Under the pieces are notes generated by a model, which was not told the DNA's origin, did not search any database, and saw only the letters and a list, made by a program, of their open reading frames with translations. This document shows positions 1 to 5,262 of a stretch of 5,262 nt of DNA, one piece after another. Position numbers and translations under genes: made by a program. The stretch lies in NCBI GenBank assembly GCA_001800085.1, contig MGUS01000119.1:1954-7215 (forward strand). The letters are read 5' to 3'. Origin of the DNA: Elusimicrobia bacterium RIFCSPLOWO2_01_FULL_60_11 (GTDB lineage Bacteria > Elusimicrobiota > Elusimicrobia > 2-02-FULL-39-32). How positions within the stretch are numbered: position 1 is the first letter of the stretch; each line of letters opens with the position of its first letter.

Positions 1-273
1 GGCCCGGCAGAGACGGCCCACCCGCCGGTTGAGGGCTTCGTCATCGGTGGCGCTGAAAACGAGGTCTTGGGCGGCGAGATCGGAGGAGCGGAAGGCCCGT
101 TTGACGTATTTTACATCTTTTTGCCGCTTGAGGGATATTCCCCGGGCCACCACGCGGACTTCGGCGCCCGCGGCCAGAAGATCACGGACTTTCTGCCCGG
201 CGACCTTCCCCGCGCCCACCACCAGGACTTTTTTGCCCTTCAGGTCCAGGAATACCGGAAAATATTTTTTCAT
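1..273 (-). CDS. Siroheme synthase N-terminal domain (precorrin-2 dehydrogenase / sirohydrochlorin ferrochelatase), partial at 3' end
   Basis: Reading the minus strand from the ATG at 273 gives 91 residues that stay open to base 1, so the C-terminus is off the window. The protein begins MKKYFPVFLDLKGKKVLVVG and carries a Rossmann NAD-binding motif GAGKVAGQK at residues 20-28, then SATDDEALNRRV at 74-85. These match the start of the Met8p/CysG N-terminal family, which oxidises precorrin-2 to sirohydrochlorin with NAD+ and can insert Fe2+ to give siroheme, in the cytoplasm. The residue equivalent to the catalytic Asp104 of Salmonella CysG would lie about ten residues past the edge, so activity cannot be judged. 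Whether a methyltransferase domain follows (full CysG) or the protein is a stand-alone dehydrogenase is not visible. Its ATG overlaps the resB stop as ATGA and no good ribosome site precedes it, so translation is probably coupled to resB. Confidence 0.9.
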   Translation of the reverse strand, partial: MKKYFPVFLDLKGKKVLVVGAGKVAGQKVRDLLAAGAEVRVVARGISLKRQKDVKYVKRAFRSSDLAAQDLVFSATDDEALNRRVGRLCRA

Positions 274-1634
274 GGGACCGACTTCAGGCCCTCGAACAGA
301 CCTTCGAACTCCCGCTCGAAGGAAATCCCCCGTGACGATGCCCCCCCTGCCTTGATCCAGGAGCCGCCCGAAGGGTCTTTCCTGACCCAAACCCACAGCC
401 TCCTGTAATGCAGATAGAAGAGGACCATGAGAGACGCCACCAAAGCGGAGCAGGCGGCCCAAAAGATGGAAGCTCCGGGATCGTAAGCCACTTGGATGCC
501 CGTGAAATATCCCGGGACCGTCTCCGCCAGGACCGGGATGAACTCGTCCATGGCCTGAAAGGGCGGCATCTGGAGACCCGGGAAATTGACGAACACCCAG
601 GGCGACTTGACCGGCCGGCCGTTCTTGGAGATGAGGAGCTTGACCGCGGGGTTGAGCAGATTGGGCGACCTGCTGGACGCCCTTTGCTGTTCATCCATGT
701 AAAAGTCCGGAATGAAATCGAGGACTTTGACTTGATACGGCGTGCCGGGCACCGAGACCTCTTCGTCCAGCTTGAGGAGCATGGGCGGGGTGGACTTTTC
801 CGGGTCCTTCTTCATGAAGAGCCCGATCTTGGCGTGTTTCAGGTAAGGGGCGTAAGTGGCCTGGTAAAAACGCACCCCGTGCAGGTCCAGGGGCTCGTTC
901 ACGCGGATGCGGGATTCGGCCAGAAGCTCGTTCTCCCGGAATACCCGGATGTCGGAGGCGAAAGTCCTGGGCGTGGTGGTCTTATCATAGAAATCGACGG
1001 AGAAATCCTCGCACTCCACGGTCCAGGGCCTGTGCTTCATGGCCGCTGACCCGCCTTCGGGGATATCCAGCTTCTCGCGGAACCCCCACACCAGGCCCAC
1101 CACGTTGGCCAGGAGGACCGAGAGGATGCAGATGTGGGCCACCCAGCTCCCGAACCTCTGGACGCGGTGCTTGGCAGCCAACAGGAACACCGAACCGTCA
1201 TCCCGATGGTCCTGCCGCACGGAAAATCCATTTTTTACAAGGTAGCCGCCGGCTTTTTCCGCCCAGTCGCGCGGCTCGGCGGCCGAGCGCGCCTCGCGCT
1301 TGAACCTGTGGGAGTCCAGAACGGAAGGGTGCCTTTCCCATTCTTTGAAAGTGCGGGCGCCCGGGAATTTTCCGAAGACGATCTTGCAGACGATGACGTC
1401 GAAGGCCATGAGCGAGAGGAGCGCGATGAACCACCGGGAATAGTAGAGGTCGAAGAGGCCGGCCTTCTCGAAGAGGGGGCCGGCGGAAGGGTGGGCGGCC
1501 ATGAAGGCCCGGACTTTCTCGGGCACTTCCCGGACTTGCGGGATGAGGGTGCCCGCGACGGAAGCGGCCGCCAGGACGCAGAAGAGATAGATGTTGAACT
1601 TCACGTCCTGGAAGAGGGTCAGATATTTCTTCAT
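270..1634 (-). CDS. resB: ResB/Ccs1-family cytochrome c biogenesis protein (System II)
   Basis: 454 residues. Four membrane segments are visible at about residues 13-31, 67-87, 162-183 and 388-408, with a large domain (about 184-387) between the third and fourth that should face the periplasm. Family marks include the GSWVAHICILSVLLANVVG helix with His167, the segment VNEPLDLHGVRFYQATY at 245-261, and TGIQVAYDPG at 378-387 just before the last helix, which is followed by HYRRLWVWV (His409) and a short cytoplasmic tail. ResB/Ccs1 works with CcsA to carry haem across the membrane and attach it to CxxCH motifs of apocytochromes c; CcsA is not in the window. Length is near that of other Gram-negative ResB proteins and shorter than Bacillus ResB. 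The ATG is supported by AGGA seven bases upstream. It lies 28 bases after folE and overlaps the siroheme synthase start by 4 bases, suggesting one transcript for cytochrome c and tetrapyrrole functions. Confidence 0.93.
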   Translation of the reverse strand: MKKYLTLFQDVKFNIYLFCVLAAASVAGTLIPQVREVPEKVRAFMAAHPSAGPLFEKAGLFDLYYSRWFIALLSLMAFDVIVCKIVFGKFPGARTFKEWERHPSVLDSHRFKREARSAAEPRDWAEKAGGYLVKNGFSVRQDHRDDGSVFLLAAKHRVQRFGSWVAHICILSVLLANVVGLVWGFREKLDIPEGGSAAMKHRPWTVECEDFSVDFYDKTTTPRTFASDIRVFRENELLAESRIRVNEPLDLHGVRFYQATYAPYLKHAKIGLFMKKDPEKSTPPMLLKLDEEVSVPGTPYQVKVLDFIPDFYMDEQQRASSRSPNLLNPAVKLLISKNGRPVKSPWVFVNFPGLQMPPFQAMDEFIPVLAETVPGYFTGIQVAYDPGASIFWAACSALVASLMVLFYLHYRRLWVWVRKDPSGGSWIKAGGASSRGISFEREFEGLFEGLKSVP

Positions 1635-1641
1635 GGAAATT

Positions 1642-1645
1642 TCCT
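1642..1645 (-). promoter_or_regulatory. Ribosome binding site of resB
   Basis: The minus strand reads AGGAAATTTCCATG: an AGGA core seven bases before the resB ATG at 1634. It is the only clearly well-spaced Shine-Dalgarno in the window, and it fixes this start. It contrasts with the folE and rhomboid starts, which lack one. Confidence 0.6.
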
Positions 1646-1662
1646 GCCGCTTGGGGCGCGGC

Positions 1663-2247
1663 TTAGCGGCTGGCTTCGCGGCGGATGAAACTCAGGAACT
1701 CGAGCCGCGTGCGCTCATGGGACTCAAAGGCCCCGAGCATGGCGCTCGTGGTGGCGTAGGCGTTCTGTCTTTCCACCCCCCTCATGGCCATGCAGAGGTG
1801 GAACGCCTCTACCACGACGCCCACGCCGCGCGGCCTCAAGTGCTTTTCGATGGCCTGGGCGATCTCCTGGGTCATGCGCTCCTGGATCTGGACGCGGCGG
1901 GAGAATATATCCACCACGCGAGGGATCTTGGAGAGCCCGATGACACGGCCGTTGGGAATATAGGCCACGTGGCACTTGCCGTAAAAGGGCAGGAGGTGGT
2001 GCTCGCAGAGCGAGAAGAAATCGATGTCTTTGATGACGACCATCTGGTTGTATTTTTCCTGGAATGTGGCACGCTCGATGGTCTTCTGGGCGTCCTTCTG
2101 GTAACCGCTCGTGAGAAAACGGAAGGCCTCGGCCACGCGCTTGGGGGTGCGCGCCAACCCCTCCCGCTTCGGGTCCTCGCCGAGGGCGGAGAGGAGGCTC
2201 TTGATGAGCGGCTCGATGGCCGCGATGTTCTGCTTGCGCCTGGTCAT
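1663..2247 (-). CDS. folE: GTP cyclohydrolase I
   Basis: 194 residues, close to the usual bacterial core length. It converts GTP to 7,8-dihydroneopterin triphosphate, the first step of tetrahydrofolate synthesis and also of the preQ0/queuosine route; the enzyme is a cytoplasmic toroidal decamer. Visible motifs are [19 protein letters not shown] (23-41), [14 protein letters not shown] (77-90), [22 protein letters not shown] (103-124) and HLCMAMRGV (150-158). Zinc ligands Cys81, His84 and Cys152 and the catalytic histidines His83 and His150 correspond to E. coli Cys110, His113, Cys181, His112 and His179, so all key residues are present and the enzyme should be active. ATG 2247 is the first possible start, because an in-frame stop (TAA, 2259-2257) lies 9 bases upstream. 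No Shine-Dalgarno is seen; instead TAAAAT ends six bases before the ATG. No other folate or queuosine gene is in the window, so the pathway served is not decided by context. Confidence 0.97.
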   Translation of the reverse strand: MTRRKQNIAAIEPLIKSLLSALGEDPKREGLARTPKRVAEAFRFLTSGYQKDAQKTIERATFQEKYNQMVVIKDIDFFSLCEHHLLPFYGKCHVAYIPNGRVIGLSKIPRVVDIFSRRVQIQERMTQEIAQAIEKHLRPRGVGVVVEAFHLCMAMRGVERQNAYATTSAMLGAFESHERTRLEFLSFIRREASR

Positions 2248-2267
2248 AGATTCATTTTAACATTTTA
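2248..2267 (-). promoter_or_regulatory. Possible leaderless promoter (-10 TAAAAT) for folE, with tandem TAAAATG repeat
   Basis: On the minus strand a TAAAAT hexamer (2259-2254, five of six matches to TATAAT) is followed by exactly six bases, GAATCT, and then the folE ATG. A start six to seven bases past the -10 would put the transcript's first base at the A of ATG. The heptamer TAAAATG occurs twice, at 2267-2261 and 2259-2253, one base apart. The best -35 at 17-base spacing is TCGAAG (3 of 6), which is weak. The TAA stop of the upstream gene lies inside the hexamer, so the A/T match could be partly due to coding constraints. Inferred from pattern only. Confidence 0.35.
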
Positions 2268-2586
2268 GGCGGTAATCTTCGATCATCTTGACAAAGCGTT
2301 CGTGCGAGTAGGGGTCGAGATATTCGAAGGTCGTTTTCTTGAGGAGGGCGGCGAGCTCGCGGAGGGCTTCCCCCCTTGCCATCCATTGAAGATAGTTCCG
2401 GCCGTCATGCTTGTAAGGGCCATAGAGCTTGGATCCGGGGACCAGGTGAAGCAGCCAGGAGAGGAGACGGGCATGGCGGACATGCATCCGAAGGGTGATG
2501 TGGGCCTGTTTCCCGTCCCCTCCGAAATGGCCATCTGATATGAGGATTCCCAGTATAAGACCTAAAGAAAACTCATCTATTTTCAT
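2257..2586 (-). CDS. Small stand-alone protein with a single LAGLIDADG-like domain
   Basis: 109 residues. The N-terminus, GLILGILISDGHFGGDG (9-25), resembles a LAGLIDADG helix: small residues at the helix-packing positions, with Asp18-Gly19 at the end where the metal-binding acid of homing endonucleases sits. It is followed by strand-like AHITLRMHVRHA (28-39), an amphipathic LLSWLLHLVPG (41-51), a second strand region KLYGPYKHDGRNYLQWMARG (53-72), and two C-terminal helices ending RFVKMIEDYRL. This order fits one LAGLIDADG unit, which in enzymes such as I-CreI works as a homodimer. No intron, intein or group I core is seen around it; rhomboid and folE on either side are intact. It could be a free-standing endonuclease or a DNA-binding protein derived from one. 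An in-frame TAA two codons upstream makes ATG 2586 the only good start; the nearest Shine-Dalgarno-like string, GGTGA, is 12 bases away, which is far. Domain call fairly sure, function unknown. Confidence 0.75.
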   Translation of the reverse strand: MKIDEFSLGLILGILISDGHFGGDGKQAHITLRMHVRHARLLSWLLHLVPGSKLYGPYKHDGRNYLQWMARGEALRELAALLKKTTFEYLDPYSHERFVKMIEDYRLKC

Positions 2587-2623
2587 TTTTTATATGTTTC
2601 ACCATATTGTTTCATGTGATACA
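2587..2623 (-). other. A/T-rich spacer with imperfect direct repeat
   Basis: The 37-base gap between the rhomboid stop and the LAGLIDADG gene is very A/T-rich. It holds two near copies of one string on the minus strand, TGAAACAATAT (2614-2604) and TGAAACATAT (2601-2592), 13 bases apart start to start. No stem-loop with a T-run is seen, so there is no evidence for a terminator. A TATAAA string at 2594-2589 is only two bases from the ATG, too close for a promoter of this gene. Confidence 0.3.
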
Positions 2624-3289
2624 TTACAAAAAACGCATTAAAATAGCTATAAATGTCCCAAATGCAAAGCCGCCGGCATGGGCCCACCAAGCCACACCAC
2701 CAGAATCTTGGCCGGATATCTTCGCGACATAGAGTGCCGATGTCCCGCTGAATGTCTGCATAATGAACCAAAACCCAAGGAAGAAGAAAGCCGGTATCTC
2801 AATGATCCTGCTATAAAATCCAAAGGGGACCAGGGTCATGACTCTGGAATGAGGATGGAATATGAAGTATGCCCCTAAAACACCAGCAATGGCGCCGCTG
2901 GCGCCAATCATTGGGATTTGGCTTGATGGGTTGAAATAAATCTGGGCAAGGGCCGCCGCGACACCGGACAGAATATAAAAGACAAGAAATTGTCCATGGC
3001 CTAGGATATCTTCAACATTATCGCCGAATATATAGAGGAACCACATGTTGCCCAGGATATGAGCAAATCCACCGTGGAGAAACTGGGAAGTGACCAATGA
3101 GTTCCAATTAAGAAAAGGGTTGTCCAGGAAGTGGACAGGCACAACACCATAATGGACTATGAATGCGTCCAAGGCGCCTGATGAGTTCAGACTTGTTTCT
3201 ATAAAAAATACCGCCGCGTTCAGCGCGATGATGCAGTAAGTAATGAAAGGGATCCGTCTGGAGGGTATGCTGTCTCGGAGCGGAATCAC
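2624..3289 (-). CDS. Rhomboid family intramembrane serine protease
   Basis: 221 residues with six predicted membrane helices (about 15-33, 72-90, 98-116, 128-146, 165-180, 199-219), the basic bacterial rhomboid core with no added domain. The catalytic pair is present: Ser131 in GASGA (129-133) and His204 in WWAHAGGFAFG (201-211). The HGGFAHILGN segment (72-81) supplies His77 and Asn81, matching the HxxxN oxyanion residues His150 and Asn154 of E. coli GlpG. Rhomboids cut membrane-anchored proteins within or near their transmembrane helix; the substrate is unknown here. The start is GTG at 3289: MIPLRDSIPSRR is the usual opening of this rhomboid subgroup, so the start is well placed, but there is no spaced Shine-Dalgarno (a GGA abuts the GTG) and a TATAAT lies six bases upstream. 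It follows the kinase gene by 12 bases. Sampled lines give about 47% G+C, clearly below folE and the 5' part of the kinase gene, which may reflect transfer or relaxed composition. Confidence 0.95.
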   Translation of the reverse strand: MIPLRDSIPSRRIPFITYCIIALNAAVFFIETSLNSSGALDAFIVHYGVVPVHFLDNPFLNWNSLVTSQFLHGGFAHILGNMWFLYIFGDNVEDILGHGQFLVFYILSGVAAALAQIYFNPSSQIPMIGASGAIAGVLGAYFIFHPHSRVMTLVPFGFYSRIIEIPAFFFLGFWFIMQTFSGTSALYVAKISGQDSGGVAWWAHAGGFAFGTFIAILMRFL

Positions 3290-3294
3290 TCCGC
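3280..3294 (-). other. Perfect inverted repeat around the rhomboid start codon
   Basis: The minus strand reads GCGGA-GTGAT-TCCGC: five-base perfect arms and a five-base loop that contains the GTG start. In a transcript that reads through from the kinase gene this would be a small hairpin presenting the start codon in its loop. If transcription begins at the GTG the 5' arm is absent from the RNA, and the dyad could act only in DNA. The stem is short and could be chance. Confidence 0.3.
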
Positions 3295-3301
3295 GATTAT
3301 A
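3290..3301 (-). promoter_or_regulatory. Possible leaderless promoter (-10 TATAAT) for the rhomboid gene
   Basis: The whole 12-base gap between the kinase stop and the rhomboid start reads TATAATCGCGGA on the minus strand: a perfect -10 hexamer (3301-3296), then six bases, then GTG. This places +1 at the G of the start codon. No convincing TTGACA-like -35 is seen at 16-18 bases, and there is no TGn extension. Read-through from the kinase gene is also possible. Pattern inference only. Confidence 0.4.
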
Positions 3302-5262
3302 CTATTTTGGCTCGTCAGCGCTCACATCTTTGGATTTCCTCTCTCTGAATCTCGGCAGCAAAAATCGGAATACGGACCCTTGGCCGGCCTCTGATTCCAC
3401 CCAGATCCTACCGCCATGCATCTCGATGATGGATTTTGATATGGCAAGACCAAGCCCGGTACCGCCGACTTTGCGCGTCAAAGAGGAGTCCACCTGATAG
3501 AACATGCTGAATATCTTCTCCTGGTCATCCTTCTTGATGCCGACGCCGCTGTCCGCGACGCTGATAAGGACGAAGTCGCCAAGGTCGTCGGCCGACATTT
3601 TTATGCTCCCATTCTCCGGGGTGAATTTCATGGCGTTCGATATAAGATTGTCTATAACTTGTTTCACCCTGGATTCATCCGCAATGACCATGGGTATTTT
3701 CCGGTCCAAGCGAAGCTCCAAGCTGATCTTCTTGGCTTCCGTTCCGGCTCGGTGCGTCTCAAGGCAATCCTGCATGAGCTTCTCGATGGAGACGGGTTCG
3801 AGTTCGATCTTCATCTGTCCGGACTCGATGCGCGAGACGTCGAGAAGATCCGATATGAGGAGGGAAAGACGGTCGATGGAATTGTGGGCGATGGTGAGAA
3901 AGCGCTTCTGCTGGTCGTTGACGGGGCCCGCGTCCTCGGTGAGGACGACGTCGACGAACCCCTTGATGGCGGTGACGGGCGTGCGCAGTTCGTGGGACAC
4001 CATCGAGACGAATTCGGTCTTGACCTGGTTCAAGCGCTCGAGTTCCCGGTTGGCGGCGATGATCCTTTCATAGAGGCGCGCGTTGTGGACGATGACCGCG
4101 CTCCGGTCGGCCACCAGTTCGGCCAGCCGGACATGATCGTCATCGAAAAACCCCTCTTCGGCGCTGCCGAGGCGCAGTATGCCGATCACCTCCTGCTCGA
4201 CTTTCAAGGGCACCAGCAGCATGGAGCGGATCTTCTGCTCCAGACCCAGGCGCGAAAGGGAAAAATCGTTGTCGACGTTCTCCACGATGCGGGATCTTTT
4301 CTCGGCGAAGACCTGGGAGCTCGTGCTCTTCGGGTCGCGGAGGAAGATGTGCTCTTCGGACGCGGGGGGATGCGCCACCAGCTCCGAGGATGCGGGTTCC
4401 AGGAGGAGAAAATCGCACAGCTGGCACCTGAAGGTCTTGGAGATGACCCGCACGATCTTGGCGAGGATGAATTCCAGCACCGGGGTGGCATAAAAGGCCT
4501 CGTTCACTTCCTGGAGCGTGGTCAGGTCCTGCAGGCGCTTCCTGTTCTGGCCTTCCAAGTCGGCGTTCTCGATGGCGGTCGCGATGCGGATGGCCACAAG
4601 GGTGAGCGTGCGCATGTCTTCGTCGCTCAATATTTCCTGGCCCTTGGGCGCCGCATCCCTGGACGGATTGGCCAGAACGAGAACGCCCAGGGTCCCCTGG
4701 GCTGTCTTCAGGGGGGCAGCGATCAGGGAACGGACCACGACCCTGTCCAACGACTGCAATATCGCCGGATTCCCGCCGAAATCGGAGAGCTCTTTGCCCA
4801 TGGAAGCCGGGCCTCCGTGAACGTACTGGACCTCGCCCTTTGTGAAAGCGGAGACCATGCCGGCGAGAAAAGGCCCGGCCGGAGCGTCGACGGGGACGCG
4901 CAGGGTCTCGCCGGCATCGCGGGGGATCCCGAAGGAGGGGAACCCGACCGAGAGCTCGGGACGGCGCCCTTTGGGAGAGGTGTTGATCAAAAACCCCACC
5001 TGGTCCACGCCGAAGAAGTCGGCGATCTTGGGAGAGACCGAATCCAGCAGGTCTTCAAGGTTGGCCTGCATGCTGGCGGACAAAGTGATCTCATAGAGGG
5101 CCTTCAATTCCCGCACCCGCTGGATGAGCCGCGCGTTGGTCTGCGTGAGCTCCTGGGTGGCGGAGGTGACCTCGGCGGTCAGGCGGCGGTTGAACTTTTC
5201 CATCATCTCCACCATCTCGATGTTCCTCATGCCGGCCGAAAGGATCTGGATATAGGGCTTGA
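3302..5262 (-). CDS. Cytoplasmic sensor histidine kinase with two GAF domains; 5' end probably beyond the window
   Basis: Numbering from the ATG at 5230 gives 642 residues. In order: a coiled coil (about 5-45), GAF domain one (about 55-222), GAF domain two (about 245-385), a short linker coil (385-402), the HisKA dimerisation domain with phospho-acceptor His413 in SHELRTP, and the HATPase_c domain with N box NLISNAMKF (528-536), G1 DSGVGI (560-565), F box IFSMFYQV (573-580) and G2 GGTGLGLAI (589-597). All kinase motifs are intact, so it should autophosphorylate and pass phosphate to a response regulator, none of which is in the window. GAF domains suggest sensing a small molecule, redox or light cofactor; no ligand can be named. 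No membrane helix is visible. The frame stays open upstream of 5230 to the edge (IQILSAG just before the ATG) and no ribosome site precedes that ATG, so the true start is likely further upstream, perhaps after a HAMP-like or membrane part. The rhomboid gene follows by 12 bases. Confidence 0.93.
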   Translation of the reverse strand, partial: KPYIQILSAGMRNIEMVEMMEKFNRRLTAEVTSATQELTQTNARLIQRVRELKALYEITLSASMQANLEDLLDSVSPKIADFFGVDQVGFLINTSPKGRRPELSVGFPSFGIPRDAGETLRVPVDAPAGPFLAGMVSAFTKGEVQYVHGGPASMGKELSDFGGNPAILQSLDRVVVRSLIAAPLKTAQGTLGVLVLANPSRDAAPKGQEILSDEDMRTLTLVAIRIATAIENADLEGQNRKRLQDLTTLQEVNEAFYATPVLEFILAKIVRVISKTFRCQLCDFLLLEPASSELVAHPPASEEHIFLRDPKSTSSQVFAEKRSRIVENVDNDFSLSRLGLEQKIRSMLLVPLKVEQEVIGILRLGSAEEGFFDDDHVRLAELVADRSAVIVHNARLYERIIAANRELERLNQVKTEFVSMVSHELRTPVTAIKGFVDVVLTEDAGPVNDQQKRFLTIAHNSIDRLSLLISDLLDVSRIESGQMKIELEPVSIEKLMQDCLETHRAGTEAKKISLELRLDRKIPMVIADESRVKQVIDNLISNAMKFTPENGSIKMSADDLGDFVLISVADSGVGIKKDDQEKIFSMFYQVDSSLTRKVGGTGLGLAISKSIIEMHGGRIWVESEAGQGSVFRFLLPRFRERKSKDVSADEPK

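Noticed and set aside
408..1049. Long plus-strand reading frame (213 codons)
   Set aside because: It lies wholly antisense to resB, whose family motifs and membrane helices are clear; the translation is rich in R, G, E and D without any domain, typical of antisense frames in G+C-rich genes.
1591..2268. Long plus-strand reading frame (225 codons) antisense to folE
   Set aside because: folE on the other strand has every catalytic residue in place; the antisense product shows no recognisable domain.
2257..2586. LAGLIDADG gene as part of an intron or intein
   Set aside because: The rhomboid and folE genes on either side are complete and in frame, and the protein lacks splicing-domain motifs, so no host gene is interrupted.
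2587..2623. Intrinsic terminator after the rhomboid gene
   Set aside because: The spacer is A/T-rich but has no G+C-rich stem followed by a T-run on the minus strand.
2583..2771. Minus-strand frame of 62 codons ending at the LAGLIDADG start
   Set aside because: It overlaps the rhomboid C-terminus in another frame, including the codons for catalytic His204, and has no ribosome site.

Overview
The window is a compact, gene-dense bacterial segment in which every supportable gene lies on the minus strand. In transcription order (high to low coordinate) it holds: a soluble sensor histidine kinase with two GAF domains (5' end probably off the window), a six-helix rhomboid intramembrane protease, a 109-residue protein with one LAGLIDADG-like domain, GTP cyclohydrolase I (folE), a ResB/Ccs1 cytochrome c assembly protein, and the N-terminal part of a siroheme synthase (precorrin-2 dehydrogenase type), cut by base 1. 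Intergenic gaps are 12, 37, 9 and 28 bases, and the last pair overlaps by 4 bases. No stretch over 300 bases lacks a gene. I see no tRNA, rRNA, CRISPR array, insertion sequence or clear terminator.

The organism is a free-living-type bacterium that makes c-type cytochromes by System II (ResB/CcsA) and siroheme, so it is probably respiratory. ResB-type assembly is known from delta-proteobacteria, Nitrospirae, Gram-positives, cyanobacteria and many uncultivated phyla; the sequence does not let me name a phylum. Hand counts on sampled lines give about 65% G+C in folE and the 5' part of the kinase, falling to about 47% in the rhomboid gene.

Region by region: 5262-3302 is a signalling kinase. 3289-2624 is a rhomboid protease that may act with the kinase or simply be co-transcribed. 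2586-2257 is the oddest gene, a lone LAGLIDADG domain outside any visible intron or intein. 2247-1663 makes dihydroneopterin triphosphate for folate or 7-deazaguanine synthesis. 1634-1 couples cytochrome c assembly to tetrapyrrole metabolism and may continue into more haem or cytochrome genes beyond base 1.

At the two junctions that separate these functional blocks (before the rhomboid and before folE) a -10-like hexamer, TATAAT or TAAAAT, ends exactly six bases upstream of the start codon and there is no well-spaced Shine-Dalgarno. That geometry fits leaderless transcripts. By contrast resB has an ordinary AGGA ribosome site. The main points for follow-up are the lone LAGLIDADG protein and these two possible leaderless promoters.
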